27,793 bases of DNA from an uncultured Muribaculaceae bacterium. Its GTDB lineage: Bacteria > Bacteroidota > Bacteroidia > Bacteroidales > Muribaculaceae. This document shows positions 17,421 through 25,524 of this stretch, one piece after another. Below the pieces are notes generated by a model that was not told the origin of the DNA, did not search any database, and saw nothing but the letters and a program-made list of their open reading frames with translations. Position 1 is the stretch's first letter, and each line of letters begins with the position of its first letter. A program made the position numbers and the translations under genes. Location of the stretch: NCBI GenBank assembly GCA_910578365.1, contig CAJTRC010000029.1, positions 1-27,793 of the forward strand. The letters run 5' to 3'.

Positions 17421-17434
17421 TTAAGTACATAGTG

Positions 17435-20400
17435 TCAGATGCGAATTTTCAGGGCCTTGCCGTTGGCGTTAACAACGTAAACACCGGCAGGCAGGCTTAC
17501 GGGCAGCTGAGCTGCGCCTTCAACTTCGTATACAGCAACTGCACGACCGGCGAGGTCGCATACGCTTACCACGCAAGCACCGAGGTTAACGTCGATGGTG
17601 CGGGCGGCTGCGTTGTAGCTGAGGCTGCCTTCTGCAACAAGATTCTCGATTCCGCTCTTTTCGCCTACGGTAAGTTCGACGGCGGGAGTTTGGTTGTTGG
17701 TGTCATCGGCATCGCCTTCCACAATCAGGCGAGCGGCAAGCTTGTATTCACCGGCCTCTTCGAAGGTGTACTTCATGGGCTGGTTCGAAGTCTGTCCGGG
17801 AGCCAGATAGCGGATACCTTCGTAAGTTTCGAGCACGGTAGCTTCGCCGTCGCCGGCAATCGAGAGGAGTTCGATAGTGTATTCCTCAATATCCACAGTA
17901 CCCTTGTTCTCGAAGTTAACACGGAAGGTGAGTTCTTCACCTGCATTAACATCCTCGTTGGGAACCGAAAGGCTGGTAGCCTCGATGTCGGCAACAGCAG
18001 GCAGCGGTTCGAGTGCGTAGCCGAAGGTGATGCAGGGCAGAGTATTAGCTACATAACAAGCTCTGTTATATTCACCATATATAGACTTATTGTAATTGTA
18101 GCACAGATGGTTGACATCGGTAGTAGCACTCGCAAGCAGAAGCGCTGTATAGCCTGCGCGCTGCATTGTAGCTTCTACATTCAGTACCAGGCCTTTGCCG
18201 CTTTCAAGTGTAAATAATTTCTGAAGTTTCAGTTCTACGTCCTGAGTTTTATCGGGGCTTTGTATGGTAGAAAGCAAGCCGTCGTAAACAAGCACGAAAT
18301 CTTCGGCAGGCACAACTTCTACCTGATCTGATTCTTTAGTGTAACCGCTGGTACGGTCGGTCTGAGCCATGTAGACTTTTATGTACATAGGCTCAATAAC
18401 ATATTCTTCCTTGACAACAGTAAGAGTCAGCGACTGCAGCTGGTAATCATTCTGGTGCTCACCGAAGAATGAAGCCGGATACAGTATCTGGCATGCAGTA
18501 TTCTTATAATCACGACGACAGAATGCTCTATTCTGCAGGTCAAACTCAGTACCATTCCACTTGGGCAGCTGCTCCTTGATTACCGGTGAAAGAATTCCTT
18601 CAAGAAGCGAGGAAACTTCGAGTACAGGAGTTACGCTGGGTTCGCCACCCTCGATATTAACTACAGCCTTCAGGCCATACTCGCCGGCAAGCTCAAAGCT
18701 GTGCTTGAACTCAAACTCTGCAGTTTCACCTGCTGCAATAGCGGCATTTTCATAGCTGCTGCCGATAAGCTGGTCTGCGATTTGATCACGTACGACATAC
18801 AGTTCGACACTGTAACCGGTAAGTTCCGAATTGCCATCGTTGGCAACTGTTACTGTATATGTCTGTTCTTCGCCGGGTAAAACTTCGGTTTTGCCGGTAA
18901 CCGACACTGCTTTGTAGTCGAGCGACAGTACTTCCACTGCCACAGGCTCGCTGCAGTCGTTTTCGTTGTCTTCGTCGCCTTCAATAGTTACGCGGGCTGC
19001 CAGCTGGTAGTTGCCACCATTTTTGAATGTTACGGTCATGGGTACCGATACTTCGAGCAACGACAGAATCGACTTGGGATCTTCAACCGATGCAAGTACC
19101 TCGTTGTTTTCTACGTTTACAATTTCTACTTTGTAGTTTTCAACGGTTTGTGTGCCGTTGTTCTTCAGGTTGGCAATAAATTCGTACGGCTTGCCGGCGT
19201 AAATTTCACCGGAGGGAACGGTAAGACCGATAGCTGCAAGGTCTACTACATCCACGGGCTGGGGCTCTTCTTCCTCGCCAATCATAAACACGAGGTTCAG
19301 GCCGCCTACATATTGTGTATCATAGTTTACATTGGTAACGCCCAGAGGTTCGCTATCACCGTAATAATACCTGGTGTGAGCGCCGGTCACACCGATTTCA
19401 CCGTTGATGAATGCAGGATACGGGTTCGGACGATTGTACTCATCGATTTCAGCCAGCAGGCCTACAACCATCGACTCGCCCTTATGCATTATGTACGGTT
19501 TAGTCAGAGGTATGCGCAGACAGCCGTCGGTAACAGTAGAGAAGTCGATTTCAACACCGCTTGCCACTACAGTGAACGCCTCCTGAGGCAAAGCTTCCGA
19601 AAGTACGGTTGCATCGGAGGTGGCCAGCAATGCGGTCACTTTAACTTTACCGGACGACGGAGCGGTTAACAGGGGATATACAAGTTCTTTTACAGTATAT
19701 GTTTCAACCTTTACTGCAGCGTCAAGAACAGAAGCCGGATAAAGGGCCTGCGAAGCTGAGTAGAGATTCCAGCTATTCACGCATATCGGGTGTTCGGTAG
19801 TCGAGTAGCTGCCGCCAACAACCTTAGCCTCCACAATATCGCCGATTTCGCCGCCGGGTTCTTCTTCGGGATCAGCCAAAGTATATTTGATGTTAAGCGA
19901 AGTTACATATTCCGTGAAATCATGACCGGGATTATCGGCGAAGGCCCTGTTCATTGAACTATTTGCGTAATAACGGGTGTGCGTACCGCCGCCGGCAGAG
20001 GGATCGCCAAAGTAAAGTGGGCGAGAAAAGGCCTCGGTAATCTCATGCTGATATGCTACCACAAGACTCTTGCCCTGATTTACCACAAAGTTGGCATCGA
20101 CAGGGAATCTCAGAGCTTTTTCAGATTGAATCTGCGGATTGGACAGGTCGATTTCGCCGCTGAATACTTCTACGAGTTCCGACTCGGGAATAAAAGCGTC
20201 GAGGGTTCTATCATCGCTTGTGCCGAGATAAACCGTCATCTGCACCTTTCCTGATACCGGATAGGGTATGGCATCTTTATGATTCGAGAACGGAAGAATA
20301 AGCTCCTTAACTGCATAGGCGGGGGCTTCCTGAAGAGCTGCGTCCATAGTACTTGCAGGGTACAGAGTCTGACAACCCTGATATTTGTCTGCGTTTTTGT

Positions 20401-20539
20401 TGCTGTTAATAGGATAGCTACAGTTCTTGTACTCCATCCCGGCTACGGTAGCCTCCAAAACTTCATCCTGAGCAACCGCCGACAAAGCAGACATACCGAT
20501 AGCTGTTGCAGCCATCAATGTAAGTAACGTTTTTCTCAT
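17435..20539 (-). CDS. Exported repeat protein with three copies of an unnamed beta module, CARDB-like modules and a T9SS-like tail
   Basis: Function is not recognised. Residues 1-24 are a signal peptide (...LSAVAQ). Three copies of an unnamed module lie at about 36-222, 248-420 and 670-842. Each begins with a Cys-containing strand and LYPAS, followed by an xVKELxxP-like strand, a KV.VY/L..TD strand, and a GKSLVV-like strand. Between and after them are CARDB-like modules (about 430-540, 542-645, 848-958) with the pattern YxxxIxNxGTxTVExY and GEYxLAARxxxEGDxDxxNN. The tail from SGIENL (962) ends LPAGVYVVNANGKALKIRI, a T9SS-like sorting domain. There is no membrane helix after the signal peptide. 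It looks like a modular surface protein; adhesion or glycan binding is possible but not shown. Confidence 0.82.
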   Translation of the reverse strand: MRKTLLTLMAATAIGMSALSAVAQDEVLEATVAGMEYKNCSYPINSNKNADKYQGCQTLYPASTMDAALQEAPAYAVKELILPFSNHKDAIPYPVSGKVQMTVYLGTSDDRTLDAFIPESELVEVFSGEIDLSNPQIQSEKALRFPVDANFVVNQGKSLVVAYQHEITEAFSRPLYFGDPSAGGGTHTRYYANSSMNRAFADNPGHDFTEYVTSLNIKYTLADPEEEPGGEIGDIVEAKVVGGSYSTTEHPICVNSWNLYSASQALYPASVLDAAVKVETYTVKELVYPLLTAPSSGKVKVTALLATSDATVLSEALPQEAFTVVASGVEIDFSTVTDGCLRIPLTKPYIMHKGESMVVGLLAEIDEYNRPNPYPAFINGEIGVTGAHTRYYYGDSEPLGVTNVNYDTQYVGGLNLVFMIGEEEEPQPVDVVDLAAIGLTVPSGEIYAGKPYEFIANLKNNGTQTVENYKVEIVNVENNEVLASVEDPKSILSLLEVSVPMTVTFKNGGNYQLAARVTIEGDEDNENDCSEPVAVEVLSLDYKAVSVTGKTEVLPGEEQTYTVTVANDGNSELTGYSVELYVVRDQIADQLIGSSYENAAIAAGETAEFEFKHSFELAGEYGLKAVVNIEGGEPSVTPVLEVSSLLEGILSPVIKEQLPKWNGTEFDLQNRAFCRRDYKNTACQILYPASFFGEHQNDYQLQSLTLTVVKEEYVIEPMYIKVYMAQTDRTSGYTKESDQVEVVPAEDFVLVYDGLLSTIQSPDKTQDVELKLQKLFTLESGKGLVLNVEATMQRAGYTALLLASATTDVNHLCYNYNKSIYGEYNRACYVANTLPCITFGYALEPLPAVADIEATSLSVPNEDVNAGEELTFRVNFENKGTVDIEEYTIELLSIAGDGEATVLETYEGIRYLAPGQTSNQPMKYTFEEAGEYKLAARLIVEGDADDTNNQTPAVELTVGEKSGIENLVAEGSLSYNAAARTIDVNLGACVVSVCDLAGRAVAVYEVEGAAQLPVSLPAGVYVVNANGKALKIRI
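18014..18532 (-). repeat. Unnamed beta module, copy 3 (residues 670-842 of its protein)
   Basis: Contains TACQILYPASFFG, the strand KVYMAQTDRTSGY and SGKGLVLNVEATM. It aligns with copies 1 and 2 and with the module at 20878-21402 in the neighbouring gene. Boundaries are approximate. Confidence 0.6.
19280..19798 (-). repeat. Unnamed beta module, copy 2 (residues 248-420)
   Basis: Contains SASQALYPASVLDAAV, YTVKELVYPL, KVKVTALLATSDAT, MHKGESMVVGLLAEI and GAHTRYYYGDSE. The last strand also occurs in copy 1 as GTHTRYYANSS. Confidence 0.65.
19874..20434 (-). repeat. Unnamed beta module, copy 1 (residues 36-222)
   Basis: Contains GCQTLYPASTMDAALQ, YAVKELILPF, KVQMTVYLGTSDDRT, NQGKSLVVAYQHEI and GTHTRYYANSS. 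It is the closest relative of copy 2. Confidence 0.65.
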
Positions 20540-20575
20540 TGTGTGAATATTTAATTGGTATAATAATCTGGAAAG

Positions 20576-20602
20576 CCCGGAGGCAAAAGAATTGCCTCCG
20601 GG
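20576..20602 (-). terminator. Hairpin between two secreted-protein genes, weak terminator
   Basis: A perfect 11-bp stem joins CCCGGAGGCAA (20576-20586) to 20592-20602, with loop AAGAA. On the minus strand it follows the 20617 gene, but the T-tract is poor (CTTTCC). It may stop only part of the transcripts or protect the 3' end. Confidence 0.55.
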
Positions 20603-20616
20603 TTATTTGTAAGGTA

Positions 20617-23600
20617 TCAGATTCGAACTTTAAGTGTGAATACACTTTCGGCACCGTTGACCTTGAGCAGGTAAATACCCTTGTCACAGCCGATGTATGC
20701 CGAATTTGCTCCTTCTGCCACAGCAACAGTCTTGATGAGCTTGCCGGAGAGGTCATACACTTCAACCGATGTCATTTCGAAATCAAGACTTTCGACCGAA
20801 GCAGTGGCTGCATTATAGTATACGGCGCCGTCACCGCCGAGCACGATTTCGTCAACGCCGCTTTCTCCGGTATTCACACTGAGGTGAATCAGCGGAGCGT
20901 AAGCCATGCTTACACCTGACGGCTTAGCCGGATCGAATGCGGAACCGCCCTGATAGCGCATCGACGGGTATAATTCAGCACCCCAGTCGCCGTTGAATGT
21001 GCTCCAGTCCAACAGGTACTGCTGGTGTTCAGATTCTTCCTTTGCGACAGTAACAACCAACGGACGGGTCGGATCGAATTTATAGCCTTCTTCGAAATCA
21101 ACTACCATATAATTGCGTCCGTTATAGAATGCCACATAGTCCTCGAAAAGCGGAGCATCGGTGACGGGAATGAAGTTGGCGCTTCTGCCGTAACCGGTAA
21201 GGTCGGTCTGGCTGAGATAAACCGATACCTTGGTACCGTCGAAAGGAATAAATTCTTCAAGCGACTTGTATTCCCATGCTATGCGGGTAATCTGCGGAGT
21301 CTTGCCCTTGTAGATACGGTCAAAGAATGTCACGTCAGGGGTATATATGGTCTGACTTGCTGTACAGGCCATGAAGTGGTTCAGCGGCAGGTTGGTCTGA
21401 GTCGCGGCCGTAGTCACATCTTCTACCGTTACATTCAGAGCAGGCACTTCCTCACAATTTGCTAACAGCCCTTCGGTCATGTCGTTCGACGGATTGCCGT
21501 CGCCTTCAAGAGCTACAATCGCTACAATTGTCTGTGCTCCCAATACCGGAACTGTTGCTTCGATTTCCACATAATCGGTCTGGTGCGATTCGATTTCGGG
21601 TACAATATCGGTTTCAGCGAACACAACCGGCGACTTGTCATTGCCCAGATAAGCAAGCTTCACCGAATAATTGCTCTGCTTATTTTCGCCGTTGTTATAG
21701 ATTTTTACCGTGAAGAGATTATTCTCGATTGTACTCAGATAGAGGTGTCCATCGATAGATTCTGCAGCAAGGTCATCAGCCGGAACTTCTTCTATAGAGA
21801 AACCTTCTATGTAAAGCCACATGTCCGCTTCATTCTTGGTCAAGAGCTCATAACCGACATAGTATTCACCATCAACCGGAGATTTGAAATATGCAGTGTA
21901 GGTTTCGCCATTGGCGGAGAACTGAATATTTCTCTCAAGGTCTTCAAACAAAATATCTGTCATGCCTTCAGCTGTGGGCGTGGTACCGCCTACTATGCGT
22001 ACGGATTGTACCGACTCCCGGCTTCCGCTGCCCATACCGCCGAAATATTCATTGTATGTGACCTTGTAGGTCTTGCCCTTTTCAAGCAGCAGAGTAGGTG
22101 TTACCAAAATGTCGTCGTTCTCTCCGTTCGACATCAACAGCGCGAATGTTTCTCTCATTATATGAGAGTTGCCGGTGTATTCAAACATACTTCCATCGCG
22201 ATTTTTGTCGATTGTAGAAAAGCGCGAAGCCTCGGCTTTAGATTCAAAGAGTGTGCTGAAAGGCGGACGGATACCGGTACCGGCAAGTACGGCGTTCGAC
22301 ACTGCCGCTGAGCCTTTGCCTTCACCGTTGGAGGCCACTACCGAATAAGAGTAATAGTTGGCCTCGCCCATGGTATTGTCGCTGAAGTTTGTGGTCTTTA
22401 CAGTACCGACTACAACCTTGTCGGGCATTCGTGTGATGGTGTAGGTGAGATCCGATGCGTCGTACCAGCCGTCGTTGTCGCCACGTTCGGGTATATCCCA
22501 ACTGAGCTGTACCGACTTACCATCGGTGGTTGTGGCTACGACATTCATTACCGGGCCCGGCACGTCGCGGCCTACAAAAGCATCGATATTGCGTGGAACA
22601 CCACGGCCTTTTGCATTCACCGGCACTACATAGTATTTGTGCACGCCGTTAGAGGCACCTTCGTCAACGTAGGTCATGGACTTACCTTCCTTACCTGTTG
22701 CAGGCAGCTTGGCTACAGGCTCACCGCTATATGAGTCGCGGTAAATCCACACCTCGCTGAGGTTGCTGAGGGGACGGCGATTCCAGCGGGTGGCAGGATT
22801 GTCCCACGACAGAGTAACCTTGTTGTCGCCGTTGGCGTCTTTGGTAAAGTTCAGATTTTCGACACGTGCAGGGGCATTAATGTTATCGCCGAGTTCGCCG
22901 TAAGGTACATACAGACCGTCAAGGCCTTCGCGGATACCTACGGTACCGATATTCTCGGTAGCGCCGTTCAGCGGGTCGATTTTTATGATATAGTTGTTGG
23001 TGAACTCTTCTTCGCCATCGAGACAGCCCCATGCCGACCACCACAGCTCGCCGGTTGCATAGTCGCAGGTAAGGTTGTTCTCATCGTAAAGCATTCTATA
23101 AGGTCTGCCGTTTACAAGAATGGGGGTTGAGCTGATAACTCTGAAATTGTCTTCAGGATCGAGGACATCCAGGCGGGTGCCTATATTGTTACCCTCTTCA
23201 TCGCCTTCCCAGCGGAGGGCCATAAGCTGGTTTTCATAATTGTAGGCAGCAGCCATGTAGTACTGCGACAGAGTGGCAACTTTGGACTTGTACTCACCGG
23301 TAGCCTTGTCGACAGTATAGATTACCGAAGTAATAGAACCGTCGTCGTTGCGGACCATGGCATAGAGTGGCTCGGGATCGTTGGGATTCCACAGAAGTGC
23401 TTGCGGAATCTGCCACCACTTGGGGTCATAACCGGATTCATTCAGCAGCTGCAACTGCTCGGAATAGCCGGTTTCAGGGTCAACCTTTACCCAATTGTTG
23501 AGACGGGTAATACCCAGCGAATAGTACACTATACGGTGAGTGTAGTAAGCGTCGCCGGCCCATACACCGGCCACAGGACCAAGCATACGGGGGTTATCAC

Positions 23601-23913
23601 GGTCCCAGCGGTTACCGAAGGTGAGTATGCAGCTTTCGAGTTTGTTGAGTTTCTGGGGTTCCTTGGAGTAGAAATCCAGATAGTGTGCTGTCAAATCATA
23701 ATCAAATCCATTGCGAGTATGGGCAAAAATTTTGGTACCCTTGTCTTTGTTGGGATTCAGCGGTGCTCGCTGCATCGACGACGATGACCGGGGCATTTCC
23801 TGACCTGTAGGTACCTGAAGCATCTCAGGGAAGCTCAGTGTAGTCGGGGTGACGGCAAAGGCTGCTCCTGTAAAGAGCAGACCGGTGCCTAATGCGATAA
23901 GTTTTTGGTTCAT
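20617..23913 (-). CDS. Exported multidomain protein: propeller-like N-terminus, FN3 pair, jelly-roll, CARDB-like module, T9SS-like tail
   Basis: Function is not recognised. Residues 1-20 are a signal peptide (...GAAFA). Residues about 60-340 contain spaced blade-like motifs (KVDPETG 143-149, TVDKATG 200-206, DVLDPEDN about 249-256, KIDPLNG 311-317), which suggest a beta-propeller. Two FN3 modules follow at about 350-447 and 452-545 (VTLSWDNP, VQLSWDIP). A jelly-roll at about 550-710 begins PFSTLFES and resembles choice-of-anchor domains. A CARDB-like module spans about 713-820. The module shared with the next gene spans about 838-1012 (ASQTIYTPDVTFF, KVSVYLSQTDLTGYG). The tail from SGVDEI (1018) includes VEVYDLSGKLIKTV and KGIYLLKVNG, a clear T9SS type A-like sorting domain. 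It lies 19 bases after the 23933 gene without a terminator, so the two are probably co-transcribed. Confidence 0.83.
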   Translation of the reverse strand: MNQKLIALGTGLLFTGAAFAVTPTTLSFPEMLQVPTGQEMPRSSSSMQRAPLNPNKDKGTKIFAHTRNGFDYDLTAHYLDFYSKEPQKLNKLESCILTFGNRWDRDNPRMLGPVAGVWAGDAYYTHRIVYYSLGITRLNNWVKVDPETGYSEQLQLLNESGYDPKWWQIPQALLWNPNDPEPLYAMVRNDDGSITSVIYTVDKATGEYKSKVATLSQYYMAAAYNYENQLMALRWEGDEEGNNIGTRLDVLDPEDNFRVISSTPILVNGRPYRMLYDENNLTCDYATGELWWSAWGCLDGEEEFTNNYIIKIDPLNGATENIGTVGIREGLDGLYVPYGELGDNINAPARVENLNFTKDANGDNKVTLSWDNPATRWNRRPLSNLSEVWIYRDSYSGEPVAKLPATGKEGKSMTYVDEGASNGVHKYYVVPVNAKGRGVPRNIDAFVGRDVPGPVMNVVATTTDGKSVQLSWDIPERGDNDGWYDASDLTYTITRMPDKVVVGTVKTTNFSDNTMGEANYYSYSVVASNGEGKGSAAVSNAVLAGTGIRPPFSTLFESKAEASRFSTIDKNRDGSMFEYTGNSHIMRETFALLMSNGENDDILVTPTLLLEKGKTYKVTYNEYFGGMGSGSRESVQSVRIVGGTTPTAEGMTDILFEDLERNIQFSANGETYTAYFKSPVDGEYYVGYELLTKNEADMWLYIEGFSIEEVPADDLAAESIDGHLYLSTIENNLFTVKIYNNGENKQSNYSVKLAYLGNDKSPVVFAETDIVPEIESHQTDYVEIEATVPVLGAQTIVAIVALEGDGNPSNDMTEGLLANCEEVPALNVTVEDVTTAATQTNLPLNHFMACTASQTIYTPDVTFFDRIYKGKTPQITRIAWEYKSLEEFIPFDGTKVSVYLSQTDLTGYGRSANFIPVTDAPLFEDYVAFYNGRNYMVVDFEEGYKFDPTRPLVVTVAKEESEHQQYLLDWSTFNGDWGAELYPSMRYQGGSAFDPAKPSGVSMAYAPLIHLSVNTGESGVDEIVLGGDGAVYYNAATASVESLDFEMTSVEVYDLSGKLIKTVAVAEGANSAYIGCDKGIYLLKVNGAESVFTLKVRI
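20878..21402 (-). repeat. Unnamed beta module in the FN3 protein (residues 838-1012)
   Basis: It shares the order of strands with the three copies in the neighbouring gene: a Cys followed by SQTIYTPD, then ITRIAWEY, then KVSVYLSQTDLTGYG, then PLVVTVAKEE. It is more divergent than those three are from each other. Confidence 0.5.
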
Positions 23914-23932
23914 TAGTATTTGGTTTAAATGG

Positions 23933-25498
23933 TTAACGTATTATGGTCTTGCTTACGTTTTTGCCCTGGCGCACAATGTATACACCGGGAACAAGACGGT
24001 CGGCGGAAACCTGAGTACCGTCGATACGGAAGTACTCCACAGGGGCATCGTTGCTGTCGACGGCAACTGACTCGATACCTGACTGTTGACCGTAAATCTG
24101 ACCGGGAGCGAATTTCACCGAGAACTCGCCACGGCTGTTGGTTTCATACCATGTATTGGGATTAATTTCGGCCACTTTAAAACAGAGCGAGTTTTTTGGG
24201 AAGGTGATTTCGTCGTTGACGAAACTTCCGAAGAAGCCCTGGCTTATAGCGTCCTCGCGACCATGAAAGAAGTAATTGGGGTCGTTGAAGCAACGGTCGG
24301 CTTTCGACCATACTTCCATGCGTCCATAAGTGATGTCCACACCAAGACCGGCGGCATGCTCAAGCACGACTTCGTCGGGATTGGTGGCATCTATATAGAT
24401 ATACCAGCGGCGCGAATCGTCGTATTTGTAGCCTCCGGTCAGTGGCCATGCAGGACCGTAGGGATCCACCAGACGAATGTAGCCCGGACGCTCAACGCTT
24501 TCTTCCACTTCTACTTCATAGTCATATTTATTGAATATGAATCCGACAGGGATAAGCTCGCCGCAATCCGAAATCAGACGTTCGCAATAAGTCGCTTTAC
24601 CGGCCTTGCGCCACACTGAGGTGTCGAACGATATTTCCATGTCGCGTCTATAAGCCGTGCGGGGAGTACCTTCATAATAGGGCACCACAAACAGAGTATA
24701 GAAACCGTCACCGGTGTAAGGAACGGCAACATTGCCACTTTCGCTTATTTCTTCAGACAGGATTGTGCCGTTGACAATTCCTTCGACTGCGGATTCTGCC
24801 TTGTCGCGCTCAACAATGGCTACACGTGCTTTTTCAACCGACTTACCGAGTGCGATTTCAAAATTAAGATGAGTCTGTTCATCATTGATACCTAAAAGGT
24901 TGCCGGTAATATCAAGGTCTGGCGCACCGGGCAGTTTGAGTCTGAACATGCCTTTCTGGTCGCAACGCGCATATTGAATGTCGTCGGTCCACTCCTGATC
25001 GTATTCCCACAACGAACCAAGAAGTGCCATCGGCGGGAATGTGATGGCTCCGTCTACGAGTTTGCCACAGACATTTTCCTCGTCGGCAAGCACCCAGTCT
25101 CCGTAACGGTTGTTGTAATAGTCATCAGCCACCGAACCGACAATAAGCATCTGACCATCGCCGGCAATATAGCCGGTTTTGCTTGTTTCGATATAGCAGT
25201 GTACCGGATCGGATGCATCCACGGTGATATACCATTCACCCTCCAGACAGCCGGGGCTGCCAATAAAGTCGGGATAATTGCTATACGGGTTCATGATACG
25301 ATAGCGGCCGGGGGTCTGTTCACTCTCCATAACCTCAACTTCCACTTCCGGAAAATCGGAGTAGATATACCAGGTATGCAGGAAATTTTCGCGGAACGTT
25401 CCTGTTCCAATTGACTTCCATGTTTCTTCTGCCGCGGATGCAGTCGGCGACATAAGCGCAGCTGCGAGTACCGGCAGTGCGATACGTGTAAATTTCAT
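23933..25498 (-). CDS. Exported protein with a duplicated unknown beta domain and a T9SS-like tail
   Basis: Function is not recognised. Residues 1-23 are a signal peptide (...PTASAA). Residues about 26-195 and 296-466 are two copies of one domain; matching blocks are WKSIGTGTFRE / WRKAGKATYCE, QTPGRYRIMNPY / ERPGYIRLVDPY, WYITVDASDP / WYIYIDATNP and VDGAITFPPMAL / VNDEITFPKNSL. An Ig-like linker at about 205-290 separates them. The tail from SGIESV (473) has EYFRIDG and LVPGVYIVRQGK, nearly the same as in the 15218-17359 protein. The start sits 26 bases after the stop of the upstream gene, with no hairpin between, so it belongs to a transcript starting before 27369. No catalytic motif is seen. 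Confidence 0.8.
   Translation of the reverse strand: MKFTRIALPVLAAALMSPTASAAEETWKSIGTGTFRENFLHTWYIYSDFPEVEVEVMESEQTPGRYRIMNPYSNYPDFIGSPGCLEGEWYITVDASDPVHCYIETSKTGYIAGDGQMLIVGSVADDYYNNRYGDWVLADEENVCGKLVDGAITFPPMALLGSLWEYDQEWTDDIQYARCDQKGMFRLKLPGAPDLDITGNLLGINDEQTHLNFEIALGKSVEKARVAIVERDKAESAVEGIVNGTILSEEISESGNVAVPYTGDGFYTLFVVPYYEGTPRTAYRRDMEISFDTSVWRKAGKATYCERLISDCGELIPVGFIFNKYDYEVEVEESVERPGYIRLVDPYGPAWPLTGGYKYDDSRRWYIYIDATNPDEVVLEHAAGLGVDITYGRMEVWSKADRCFNDPNYFFHGREDAISQGFFGSFVNDEITFPKNSLCFKVAEINPNTWYETNSRGEFSVKFAPGQIYGQQSGIESVAVDSNDAPVEYFRIDGTQVSADRLVPGVYIVRQGKNVSKTIIR
24101..24613 (-). repeat. Duplicated unknown domain, copy B (residues 296-466)
   Basis: Protein-level repeat of 24914-25423; ends with RGEFSVKFAPG, which matches KGMFRLKLPG in copy A. 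Nucleotide identity is not obvious by eye, so the duplication is old. Confidence 0.65.
24914..25423 (-). repeat. Duplicated unknown domain, copy A (residues 26-195)
   Basis: Begins TWKSIGTGTFREN directly after the signal peptide. Shares at least five ordered sequence blocks with copy B. Confidence 0.65.
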
Positions 25499-25524
25499 TT
25501 AATTGTTATGTTTTTATAGATGGA

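Noticed and set aside
17435..21402. CRISPR or DNA-level tandem repeats behind the repeated modules
   Set aside because: Similarity is at protein level only, units are about 500 bases, and no short identical DNA repeats with spacers were seen anywhere in the window.
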